Positions 13,801 through 25,800 of a stretch of DNA of 64,000 bases are shown one piece after another. Numbering within the stretch: position 1 is the stretch's first letter; each line of letters begins with the position of its first letter. The translations under genes and the position numbers were made by a program. Location of the stretch: contig NW_023601543.1 of the NCBI RefSeq assembly GCF_014898055.3, positions 57,180,806 to 57,244,805 on the forward strand, written 5' to 3'. Under the pieces are notes generated by a model, which saw nothing but the letters and a program-made list of their open reading frames with translations, made no database searches and was not told the DNA's origin. The DNA comes from Talpa occidentalis (lineage: Eukaryota; Chordata; Mammalia; Eulipotyphla; Talpidae).

Positions 13801-16800
13801 TTCCCAACTTTGTGTGTATGAGTATTTGTATACATATGTTAAATGTGTTCCATCACAAATGAGATAATATCTCAAGTACATTTTGCCTTATGCAAACATA
13901 TCTTCAATATAGCTTGAATTCCCTAGTTATATGTGGGACTCTCAGAACTCTTGCTAGTCACTCCCTTCTCAACATCTCCCCTACTCTCAGTGGCTAGAGG
14001 GACCTAGGGTGAAACTCCTTGAATCAGGTTTTCCCCCCAGGAACTTGCAGGTCTTGGCCTGGGGGGAAGGCCTAGCGTGGATTCCCAGCATGGTCCATAG
14101 GAGTCAGAATGCAGGTAGGGCGCCTCTGGGAGCAAGTGTTCTGCTCAAACCTTGACTGGTTCCCTAAAAAAAAATCAGTCATGTGTGCAGAGTGGTCAAG
14201 CAGGGGTGAGAATTCGACCCTGCCCACTCTCCTCTTGGCCTATCAGTTGAGCTTCTTGAAAGCTCAAGAGCAGGGCCCTGGGGCGGGGGTACAGGCTTTT
14301 CCTGTTGCTGACCCCCACCTCTTCCCTACAGCAGGAGCACTGGTTTGAAAAGGCCCTGAGAGACAAGAAGGGCTTCATCATCAAGCAGATGAAGGAGGAC
14401 GGCGCCTGTCTCTTCCGGGCTGTAGGTGAGTCTCTGCCTCAGCCCTCAAGGGCCTAGGGCTGCCCCTAAGCTGTGTCCAAGTTATTAGGCGTAACCCCTG
14501 AGGGAGTTGGGGCAGAGTTAGCTGGTCTTTTAGGGACTCCAGGCCCCAGCTTCAAGAGTGTCTTACCTCTAACCCTCGGTCATGAGGCTTTGTGGTAGTG
14601 TCAGAGTAATAATAGCAGTAATAACTGCAGTGCTAGTGGCAAAGAAACTAGTATTACTTAGGGACAGATTGCTCTGTCAGGACTGCAGGAAGTCCTTTCA
14701 GTTCTCCCCCAACTAGGGAAGTGTAGGCACTATTGTTGCTTCTGTTTGGCAGGTAAGAAAAGTGACTCAGAGGTGGGAGTAGTGGCTTGCCCAGGGGCAG
14801 CCTAGTCCATGATTGAGTCAGGGCTCGGGGTCTATACTCCTAGCCACACCACACTGCTAGCACCTGGGAATAATAGAAAAATTTTTTGACTTACATAAAA
14901 GTGAAGAGAATAGTGAACTCCCGTGTAGTCATCATCCATCTTCAAAATAGTCATTCAAAACTGCCATCCTTGTGTCATCACTACCCCATCCACTCTTTCA
15001 CTCACCCGAAACAAGAATATTTTTAAAGCAAAACCCCAGCATTGGATCATTTCACTCATAATTGTGTTTTTCTGACAGATGAGGATTGTCTCTCTTTAAA
15101 CATAACCAAAATTAATAATTATAAATAATAATTCCTTAATACTATCTACTAACCAGTCTGAGCTAGATCTTTGGGGCCCCTCTGGCTCTGAATCTGTGAC
15201 CCAACAAGTAGTCATGAGGTGCTGTGCTGATGTCCAGGGGAAACTGGCAGTATGACCTGATCCTCCCTTTGGGGCTCTGATACCTACCAAAGAAAAGTGC
15301 CCTCTGATAGGCACTTTGAGCTGGGGGGTCAGAAGCCCCGTATTCTGGTTCTGGCCCTTATAGCTGCTATATGATCCTTGCTTCTGTTTTCCCATCTATG
15401 TCATGTTGAGCATTCTGAAGGGCTCCTTGAACCCTTCTAAGGGTCTGCTTTTCTCTCAGTCTGTGGGTAATCCTTCATGTCTACTGGTGGACTGGACTGA
15501 CTCAGACTCCACTTCTAGCTGTGCCCCTGGCTCTCTGAGTGACCTTGGACAAGTAGTTGTTTTATACTGTCTGTTTCCCTCTCCGTAAAATTAAACTAAA
15601 AGACCTGGTATTGTAATGATTAAATGAGATTACTTCAGTAGTGCCTGACACATAGTAGGTGGTTCTCCTTTTTTTTTTTAAAGATTTATTTATTTTATGC
15701 ATACAAGAACTGGGGTATAGGCCAGAGGTGTATGGGGTGAGAGGATTCACCAGAGACAGAGTGGGGAGCAGAACAGGCAGAGCGACTGAAATATACTGCT
15801 GAGGGGAGCAGCGGGTGAGTCAGGAGAGGTCTGCTGCGCCATGTGGGTTGCTCCCTGGCCGGGGATTGAACTTGTGCTGCAGTGGCTGTGGACAGCTTCA
15901 TAGTTTGCATCTTAACAACTTGCGCCACCAGGGAGGCCCCATAGTAGGTTCTTGTGGCACAGTGGCATTGGTAAAATCTGAAAATTGTCCTCAGTGGTGC
16001 TTCACAGCTACAATTGTTTGTTGAATGGGTGAAAGAAAATTTGGTGGCATGAGCAGTTGCCTCTCCATTCTGCCAAGCAGAAGAGGGTCAGGCAATGAAA
16101 ATTCCCAACCCTCCTACCCCTGTGGCTCAAGTCCATGTTTCCCTGGAATGTTTCCTGGAAAAAAAAAACATTTGGGGGGCATCTTGGGCCAGAGAAAATC
16201 AAAGAAAGAATAAATGGGGCCCTGTTAGGTGCTAGACCCTGTGCTGAGACCCCAGACTGAAAGTATATAAGTGGGGCTGCTGGTGCAGTTAGGGTCGGAG
16301 AATACAGCTAGGCATTTGGGTCTTGGGCCATCTTTAAAAAGGCAGATCTTGGAGCCAGTGAGGACCTAGCTTATGCAGTAACCCATATCAAGAGCAGTAT
16401 TTGCATGTGTGTCAATGTAGGTGTTCTCCTCAAACACCCTCTGACCCTTCCTGCCCATTGGGGCTTTCAGGGGCCTGAGCTTCCTGGAAGAGCTGACCAC
16501 AGCCGATTGAAAACCTTTCTCTATCATCACTAGTGCTACACATTTCCCCTGACTGGGCTGCCCGTGTCTTTATGCCATAAAACTTCAGAAGCTCCATGGC
16601 TTCTCCCCAGAAAATACATGACCCCTGGGTCTCTAGGGCTCATCTGGATGTTTCCCTAGGGCAGAATGTACAAGATATTTCCTTGGGAAGGGGACTTTGC
16701 CCTCGGGCTTTCTGTTACCCTTCTGCTTCTAGCTGAGCCTGGACAGATAACAGATGGTAGTTGTCCTAGCTCTGCTGAGAAGGCCTACAGGATCTGACTT

Positions 16801-19800
16801 GCTGTCATGCTGTGAGTAGTGGAAGGAGCACATAACCAAGAACTGGAGTTGGATGGGGGTGATTGCATACATAAAGGGCATTCTGTTGTTCCCTTGGCCC
16901 CTGCTGTTTACGGGAAATTCAAATGGGGCTGCAGATTCATCTGCAAAATGGGGTCATTATTCCATGAGATAGGTGAGATTGAAGCTCAGAAAAGGGAAAT
17001 GACACGCTCAGGGTCACTACTGGCAGAGCTGGCACAGGGACCTAGAGTTTTCCAAAGACTACATTCTTCCTGTGTCCCTAGGAAAGACTTAGCTTCTTGG
17101 GTGTCAACTGACTAAGTGACCTCGCCTGTGTTCTTGACATTTGTGGGCCTGTCTTCCTCCATCTGGGAGTCCATGGCCCTCTACTATTGGGAATCCCAGA
17201 ACAGGTGGCTTTCCATGCTCTGTTTGCCTCTTGAGGTCTGGGTGTCCCCAGTGTGGACCAATATCCATTGCTTATGCCCAGTTCTCTCTCACCCTCTGTG
17301 GGGACCTGCGAGCACCATCAGAGACTTGGGTGGAGTGGAAGCGGGAGCCTGAGCCCCAGAGGTGTTCTGTGGTTCGCCCTGCCCCTGCTGTGTGCAGATA
17401 GCCTCCTCCTGGAAACGTGAGTCTGCATCTCTCCCTCCCTCTACCCATGTGGCTTTGACTCAGCAAAATCCTCTGGCCCTGGTGCTGTAGGCAGAGTGTA
17501 GGCTGCATGTGTGTGTATCTTCATAGCCCTGGAAAGCAACTGGGGTTGTGCATGTTAAAAGGGTGGGACTCAGAAATATGAGCCAGGCTCACTCCTCTGG
17601 GCCTTTTGGTCTTGGAATATGGACCATCAGCACTGGGAGAAATGGATCTTATGTAGTTTTTTGACTATTTTTATTGGATTATTTTGACAATTTTATAAAC
17701 TGAGCCTCAAGAGAAAGCCAGGACTTGATTATCTAGTGTTTGAGGGTGAACCAGACTAGGAGGAGGTGACTCCTGTGGACCACAGTGTACCGATTTACTT
17801 TGGCCTCTCTCTGCCCTGCTCCTTCAGTTTTCTCATTTTTGCCAGAAAATCCTTGAGTAGAGGGGTAGGCATCTCAGAAACCAAGCTATCAGGGGGGTTG
17901 AGTTCTGCTATCTTCCCACTGAGTATATGCCAGTTGGGGGCCAAAGGCCAGGTCACATTATAGCTGCTTGACAGGGAGTTGAGACCTTTTTCCTGGTTTA
18001 TCTCCTCAGCGGGGTCTAGGTTCCCACTGGATCTGGAGGGAAGTGGGGAGCAGACCAGGTCCCTGTCTCCCCCTGCTGCTGTGTGCATATACATTTGTGT
18101 GATTTATTTTTAGAATTCCTATAGACACCAAGCTTCCTTTTCTGTCCTCAGCAGAACTTGCTGTGGCTCTTCTAGCAGGCAGCAGTGGTGAAGGGATAGT
18201 TCCCAGGTGCCTCTAAAATGAATGATAAGGCCCTGTACTTAAACTCCTATGGGCAGTCCAGGCTCTCCTATCTTCCTTTTTCACATAACTGCTTGGCAAA
18301 TAATGAGTACATTTTAGGGAACTTGAGGAAGGGTTACAAAGGTTTGGGGGCCTTCTCCCAGGAGCAGGGGAGGGAGGTTGAGGCAAGTTTGTTATTAGAG
18401 CTGTTAGCTCTCTCCCCTCTCATCAACCCTGGTCAAAGACTAGGAAGGAGCTAAGGCCTTAGTTTGTACAGCCCTTCATCCTGTCCAGCCTTCAGTCTCC
18501 TAGTTGGCGGCAAGGGTATCTGCTCCTTGAATGGCCTAGTTCTCTGTTATTTCGAGGGCTGTTCTGTGTATAATTGGCCTCAGAGAAGATCTTTGACAAG
18601 ACCTGCTGGTTGGGTGTGTATGTACATTTCTATGTTGGTATGTCTATGCTCAGAGAAAGCGCAGAAGTGGGATATAAGGCAGTTAGGTTCATGTTGACTT
18701 CTGTGGCCCTAGCAAGGAATACAGAGCCTGATATCTGTAATCTTCTATCCCCAGGCCTTTCCTGGGTTTCAGCTGATTCCTGCTTGTGTGTTGGGGAAAC
18801 TGAGGCAGACAGGATCAGGCTTGACTGTGAAGGGAGTCAGGTAGCTAAGATCATAGCTGGATGGGCGTAGCAGTGCTTGAAGTCACTAGTTACTCCTTGA
18901 GACACTGGCCTCACCATTACACTCCCAAATGTGTGACCTCAGGGCAGCTGTCCACGTTTCTCAGATCCTCCTGTGTAGAGGTTTCTTCTTCTTTTTTTGG
19001 GGGGGGGGGTGAAGATGGAATGAGTTAGAATGTGAAAAGATGTTGATGGAATGTCCAGACTTACAGTATTGTCCTGAGGATTTCTGAGCCCCATTTGGCT
19101 TGGGGACAGAGATAAAGGCAGTGGGGACCCCCTTCCAGCTGGACTATGGGAGGGGAGAGCAGGTGCAAATTACCCACAAGTGCAGCGTCAGCACGAGGAG
19201 GAGTTTCAGTTTCTATCAAAACAACTTCTCTGAATTCCCCTACCTTTAGCTGGTCCATTGGGCCCTTTTCCCCACCTCGGCCCCCACAGAGAAGTCCGGC
19301 CTGGCCCCTAGTCTCATGTGCCAACCTTCCAGGAGGAGGAGGATAGAAACAGGGTTGGCAAAGTCAGACAAGTGCCACCTTCCTGAGGACTTCTTGTGGT
19401 CTTCACCCTGCACTGGATGTTTTCTCCACCTCCTATCAGTCTCCTGTGTTGGGGAGACATGGCTGCTCTGTTTCCTTCATTCAAAGATGCACATTTTCTT
19501 CACATTAATAATCGCCAAAGAGGTTGCATCTTATAATCAGTGAGGTAGGTCTCTGTAAGAGCTGTGATTAAATACATGTTGTATCATACATTCATTCAGT
19601 ACATCTTAGAATTGATGAGAGAAATTGACACTTTACATTTTGAAGTAGAGAAGGTCATACTGTGTCCACTGCTACACTTATGAGCCCTGTTTTGGGAAGC
19701 CTGTGTGATGAGTTTGATGTTCATTGGGCTGCTCAAGGCTGGAACTACAGGCCCAGAAGGCAGGCCTTTGGATTCAGTGAAGGCAGAATGGCAATCCTGC

Positions 19801-22800
19801 TTACATGCAGAGGGACAGGTTCGACTCTGTATTTGGGGCTTTCCGCTGGCTGAGGAAGTAATGAGAAAGGACTTGATGAGAGGTTCCAGTGACTTTTCCG
19901 GCTGGCTTCTGGGTGCCTGCTCTCTGAAGGAGTTGTCATCATCCTCACGACATCCTCCTCCTCCTCCTCCTCCTCCTCCTCCTCCTCCTCCTCCTCCTCC
20001 TCCTCCTCCTGATCACCTTAATGTGCCTCAGGCTTTCTATAAGCCTTCTGTAGTCTTGACAGCGCTCTGTGAAAGGAGGAAGTGTTACTGTCCCTACTTT
20101 ACGGGTGAGGACTCTGAGGCCCAGGGGCGTTACATAGCCTTGTCCTGTGCTACACAGCTAGGAGGGAATAGGACCTTTTTGCCAGGTAAAGGGATCCATG
20201 GCAGGGGCATGGGACCCTCAAGGGGTTCTCCCACAGCTCCGTTCCTGTCCCACAGTCTCCCCTTCTTCCCTCAGCTTCTTGCATCAGGCAGATGGGTCTT
20301 AGGCAGGTCTGGCTCCCAGGCCTGGAAATCTCTTCGGCGACCCCTGTTTAACCCCTTCACTCCCATCTCAGTTCCTGTTTACTGTGGCTGCACAGCGCAG
20401 ACTTCTCCTTGGCACCCCAAGCTCATGCTACAGAAATAGCTCCTCGAGCAGCTCTTGCAGCCACAGCGGGCTCTGTGGTCCCGGTTTCTAAGAAATGCAG
20501 CAGCAGGGGGCCCCAGCCTGTGTGCAGGACACGTGACTTGCTGGAAGTGCCGCTGGGGGGGGGGGGTAGTGTGGCCACAGAACCCACATCCTTGTTTACA
20601 TCGGTGAAGGGGCTACCCCTTCCCGCCTTCACAACCCCCACTCCTTCTCACCCTCAGGTCCCTGCACCTTCAAGAGGACTTGAGACATGGGGCATGGACC
20701 CTGTTTTCTATCTCAGAGCAGCCTCTTTCTCCTTATAGCACAAGACCCTCTGGGGGGGAAGGGAGGGTGGTGATGGCATTCTTCTGGTGATTCTCCATGG
20801 AATGTCATGGAAGAACTTTGCAGTGTTCCCTTCAGGACCTACCTACCTCTGCCCCAGTGCCCCAGGGAGACCCCATCAGAGCAACAGTCCTCTGGGGAGA
20901 CAAAGGGGAATTCTCTCTCTTTTTTAAGATTTGTTTATTTATTTATACAAGCACTGGTACAGTCAGAAGCGCGGGAGGGTGAGAAGATTCACCAGAGCCA
21001 GAGCAGGGAACAAAACAGGCAGACTGACGGAATACACTGCTGAGGGGAGCAGCGGGCCAGCAAGAGAGGTCTGTCGCGCTATGTGGGACCCTCGCCGGTG
21101 GCCAGGGATTGAATCGGCACTGCAGATGCTGCGGGCAGCTTCGCAGCCCAGCGCTCAACCGCTGTGCCACCATGTAATTCCCAGGAATTCACTCTTTATT
21201 TAGCCAGTGGACATCAGGTGTGCCTCATCTGAAAGCCCACTTTAATTTACCAGGGAGAAGGCTCCCTGGCTCCCCAAACCTGTCCTTCCACTTAGCACTG
21301 TTCCAAGTTCCTACAGTGCATCAGGTCCTGAGCTGGATGTGAACTGCTTTCTGCCCTCATTGGGAGCCAGTGCACTCAAGCAGGTAGAGAAGTCTGTGCA
21401 CCTTTGATGAATCTGGTGATAGCCATACCCCCGGGGGGCATGGGCAGGAATCGTATTAAGAAGCACATTGTTATTTGACAAGTAGGCAGCATGGAAAGAA
21501 CAGCCTGAAAAGAAGGGAACGACCTATGTGAAGAGCCCCAAGCCCCAGGCGGAGGGATCCTGGTTCTTATTTTGACCAAACCCCGTGATACCTGCGCTGT
21601 TTGGGCTGCAGGCTGCCCTGAGTTAAGCTTAAGTTAGGTGCATATGTGTCGTTCCTCTTTTACTGGACTGGGTGCTTCTTGCAGGCAGGACTTCACTCAC
21701 TCCTGTCACCATTGCGGTGCCCCACATTCAGGCCTTATTATAGGGAAGGGTCTCTGATTTACTGAGTGACTATTTTCCAAGCCCAGCACTGGTTACTTTA
21801 TACTCATTATCGTATTCATCCCACAAGAGAGTTATCCAGCGTGTTCCATTTTACATGTGAGGTATATGAGGCTCAGAACACTTGAATGAATTGTCTCTGG
21901 TCATTTTGTTTTCATTTAAAAAAGTTTTATTTATTTTTGTTTGTTTGCTTTTTCTTTTGCCTGTGGTCATTTCGCTCACTAGCAGAACTGGGCTTAGTGC
22001 CCATTTATTTTTTTTTCTTTCTAACCTACAAAGGCATGCTAACTCCTGGGCATCAAGAAAACTGAATTCTAGAGTTGACTTTGTCATAAATTAACTTTCT
22101 ATGTGACCTTGATTGAGGCACAGATTCTCCCATGAGCCTCAGTGTCTTCATGTGAAGGGTAAGGGTTGTGTATGGAATCAATGGTGTTAGAGGCCACTTA
22201 GTCAGATATTTGGTGATTTGTATGCGTGGTGAGACAGGCCCTAGACAAAGACAGAGTCATCTGCCTGCAAGACCTGTGCTTGTGTCCCTCTCACCTGTCC
22301 TGTCCTCTTCTAAAAGAGTAACCTTGCTTGTCTCTTTCCATGCCTCCACTCTAGCTCACAGGGTGAAGAACTTGCCCCATCTTGGAGTAGGAAAGGGAGT
22401 TTCCTTGACCCTTAGCCCCTAGCCCCGAGGATGTTTCGTGACTCAGAACTCTCCTCTTGTGGCAGCTTTTACTTTTCTCTCCTTTTTTCTGTCCCTACAG
22501 CTGACCAGGTGTATGGAGACCAGGACATGCATGAGGTTGTGCGAAAGCACTGCATGGACTATTTGGTGAGACCTTTCAGAGACCTTGGGGTTGGGGCAGG
22601 CCTAGAGGATCTCCTCTCCATATAGACCTTGACCCTTCCATCTGTTCTACAGATGAAGAATGCCGACTACTTCTCCAACTATGTCACAGAGGACTTTACC
22701 ACCTACATCAACCGGAAGCGGAAAAACAACTGCCATGGCAACCACATTGAGATGCAGGCCATGGCAGAGATGTACAACCGGCCCGTGGAGGTGTACCAGT

Positions 22801-25800
22801 ACAGCACAGGTACTTCTGTGGTGGGTAGGTGAGCAACTGATGATGTGTGGTCTGAGTTTGCCCTACCCAGCCCACTGTGGATGGTCCCTCCTTCTCTCTC
22901 TCTGCAGAACCCATCAACACATTCCATGGGATCCATCAAAATGAGGATGAACCCATCCGTGTCAGCTACCATCGGAATATCCACTACAATTCAGTGGTGA
23001 ATCCCAACAAGGCCACCATTGGTGTAGGGCTGGGCTTGCCGTCTTTCAAACCAGGGGTAAGTGTGTCCCCATGTCCAGGGTGACTGCTGGATATAGAGGC
23101 TAGAAACTTCTGTTGGGGTCTCAGTTCTGCCACTAGCCCACAAAGATGTCCAGTACCCCCTGAATCTCCCCTAAGGTCTCACCTATATAAAATCAGGGAG
23201 TTACCTAAGGTGATCTCTCAGGGCTCATTCTGTGGTCTCATTTTGCCTTTCTGAGCTGGCTCACTCATCTTATGTGCCTGTTGAGAGTTGGCAGTTTGGG
23301 ATATGGAGTACATTTGGCAGCTGTGAGCCAGAGTTTCATCTGGGTATCTTGGCACCTACATGACTCTTCCTCCCAAACTCAACAGTTACAGACAGCTGTG
23401 GTCACAGAGACTGGGAGTGCAGGCCTGGCTCCACCACACTGGCTGTGGGATCTGGGGCAAAATGTACAAGTAATCTGGGCTGTCAGCTTGGCCGATACAG
23501 AAAGTGCCTAACACTGGGCCTAGTGCCTAATAGCTGCTCAGAAGGTGGCAGTACATTTTCCCAGCACACTTTGATAGATTCTCATTCTCTCTCTCATAGT
23601 CGTCTGCTGGAGATTTTGGTATCTTTTATTCAGGTTTCACTTCCTACAAACAGAAAGTGCTCTTGCCTCATTTTAGGAAATGCACACCCCAACACACCCT
23701 CCAATGGCGGGGGCGGGGGTGTGCACTTCATTTTTTAAATACACTTTCAATTTTAGCATATTTTTAGATTTACAGAATTACTGCAATTAGAGAATTTTCA
23801 TATACCCCGCTATGATTAATGTGTTGGCATAGTACATTTGTCACACTTAATGAATCATATCAATATATTAACTAAGATCATGCTTTATTCAAATTACCTC
23901 AGTTTTTCCCTGATGATCTCTGTTCCAGGTGTCCATCCAGGATACCATACTACATTTAGTTATCATCTTTTCTTTGACTCTTTTTGACTGTGACAGTTTC
24001 TCTGATTTTCCTTGTTTTTGTTTTTGATCTATTTACAGGCTCTTTAGTTTTACCTTTTCTAGAATGTCTTATAATTGGAATCATACAGTATAGTTTTCTC
24101 AGAGTAGGTTCTTTCAGGTAACCCTATACATTTAAGAGTCATCCATGATTTCTTGTAGTTTGATCACTTGTTTCTTTTCTTTTTACTTTTTTTTAAAAAA
24201 TGAATGTCTTGTTATTTTTATTTATAGACTTCATTTTTTAAACAGTTTTAGATTGACAGAAAAATTGAGACACAGTACAAAGTTTTCATGTGTCCTTCTC
24301 ACTGCAGTTTGACTGTTAACATCTCAGATGACTGTGACACATTTGTTACAACATGTGAATCAGTATTGCTATATTATCATTAACTAAAGTTATGTTTCTT
24401 TAGGCTCCCTTGTCTGGTTTCTCACACTTTCATGTTTTTGATGACCTTGACAGTTTTGAGAAGTTCTGGTCAGGTATATGGTAGGATGTTTCTCTTTTGG
24501 AATTTTTCTCATGATTGGACTGGGGTTAGGGGTTTTAAGGAAAGAAGGTCACAGTGGTAAAGTAGAGTTCTCATCACATTGTACTAACAGTGTACACTAC
24601 AAACAGGATTTATGACTACTGATGTTGACTTTCATCACCTGGCAGAAGTAGTGTTTGTCAGATTTTCTCTGTTTTAAAATTCTTTTTTCTAAAAAGATTG
24701 ATTTTTTTGTGCCTAGAAGAACTGGTGTGTAGGCCAGAGATGTGGGGAGGTGGGGTGAGAGGATTCACCAGAGACAGAGTGGGGAAAAGAACAGGCAGAT
24801 TGACTGAAATAACTGCTGAGGGGAACAGCAGGCGAGACAGGAGAGGTCTGCTGCGCCATGTGGGTAGCTCCCTGGCTGGGGATCGAACTCATGCTGCAGT
24901 GGCTGCGGATAACTTCACAGGTTGCATCTTAACCCCTTGCGCTACCAGGGAGGCCCCTGTTTAAGGCCCGTTTTTTAATTGTTTTTGTTCTAACATAGAG
25001 TTTTATATACCTTTTAGACTATTATCCATGGGTTAAAATTACATTTTACATAATTACTTAGCGATGTACACATTTATATATAGTATGTATATGTGCATTA
25101 AAATAACATTCATTTCTGGGCCTCCCCTGGTGGCGCAGCGGTTGAGCGCTGGGCTGCGAGGCTGCCTGCAGCCCTGCAGTGCCGGTTCATTCCCCGGCCC
25201 CTGGCGAGGGTCCCGCAATTAAATAAGTAAATAAATAAATAAATAAATAACATTCATTTCTATTTTTAAAAGATTTATTTATGTATAAAAGTACTGGGGT
25301 ATAGGTCAGAAGTCTGGGGGGGTGAGAGGATTCACCAGAGACAGAGTGGGGCACAGAACAGGCAGACCAACTGAAATACACTGCTGAGGGGAGCAGCGGG
25401 TGAGACAGGAGAGGTCTGCTGCGCCATGTTGGGTAGCTCCCTGGCAGGCCAGGGATTGAACTCGTGTTGCAGAGGCTGCGGATAGCTTCACAGCACTGTG
25501 CTTAACCCCTTATGCCACCAAAGAGGCCCCAAAATAATGTTCATTTCACTGAATTCAAATACTGACACGTATTTCCTAGGATAGGCTCTGCTTTTTTTTT
25601 AAATACTGTTGTTTCCGGAACATGACAAATAGCACTCTTACGTAGTGTCCCACAACTTACAGCACCCCAAACTAAACTGATAGTGCTCCATGTTGTTCCC
25701 TTAAATGCCTGAGTACTCACTTTCCTCTCTGCACACATAACTAATTTCTCAGGTGATCTTTTCTCTTTGTCCCACCTGGGTGTATATGTGGGGAAGGCCT

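Larger units (their letters stand above)
4190..14331 (+). other. OTUD5: OTUD5 intron 1 (10.1 kb)
   Basis: The donor is CAG|GTACGG and the acceptor CCCTACAG|CAG. The first ~2 kb is a degenerate tandem array (listed separately). The rest holds an L1 3' end, an MLT1-type LTR with a nested SINE, two further SINEs, a second L1 3' end and a Tigger fragment. MIR-like text lies at about 7640-8090. The stretches 6300-8200, 11230-12770 and 13530-14330 show no exon that I can support. Confidence 0.8.
14426..22500 (+). other. OTUD5: OTUD5 intron 2 (8.1 kb)
   Basis: It holds an L1 fragment (14870-15085), a MIR with a nested SINE (15480-15938), a (TCC)n tract (19953-20010) and a SINE at 20919-21182. The stretches 15940-19950, 20015-20915 and 21185-22490 contain low-grade old repeat text but no exon that I can support. 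Confidence 0.75.

Noticed and set aside
19705..20439. 244-codon plus-strand open frame with a poly-proline run
   Set aside because: The proline run comes from the (TCC)19 tract. It lies inside OTUD5 intron 2 with no splice or similarity support.
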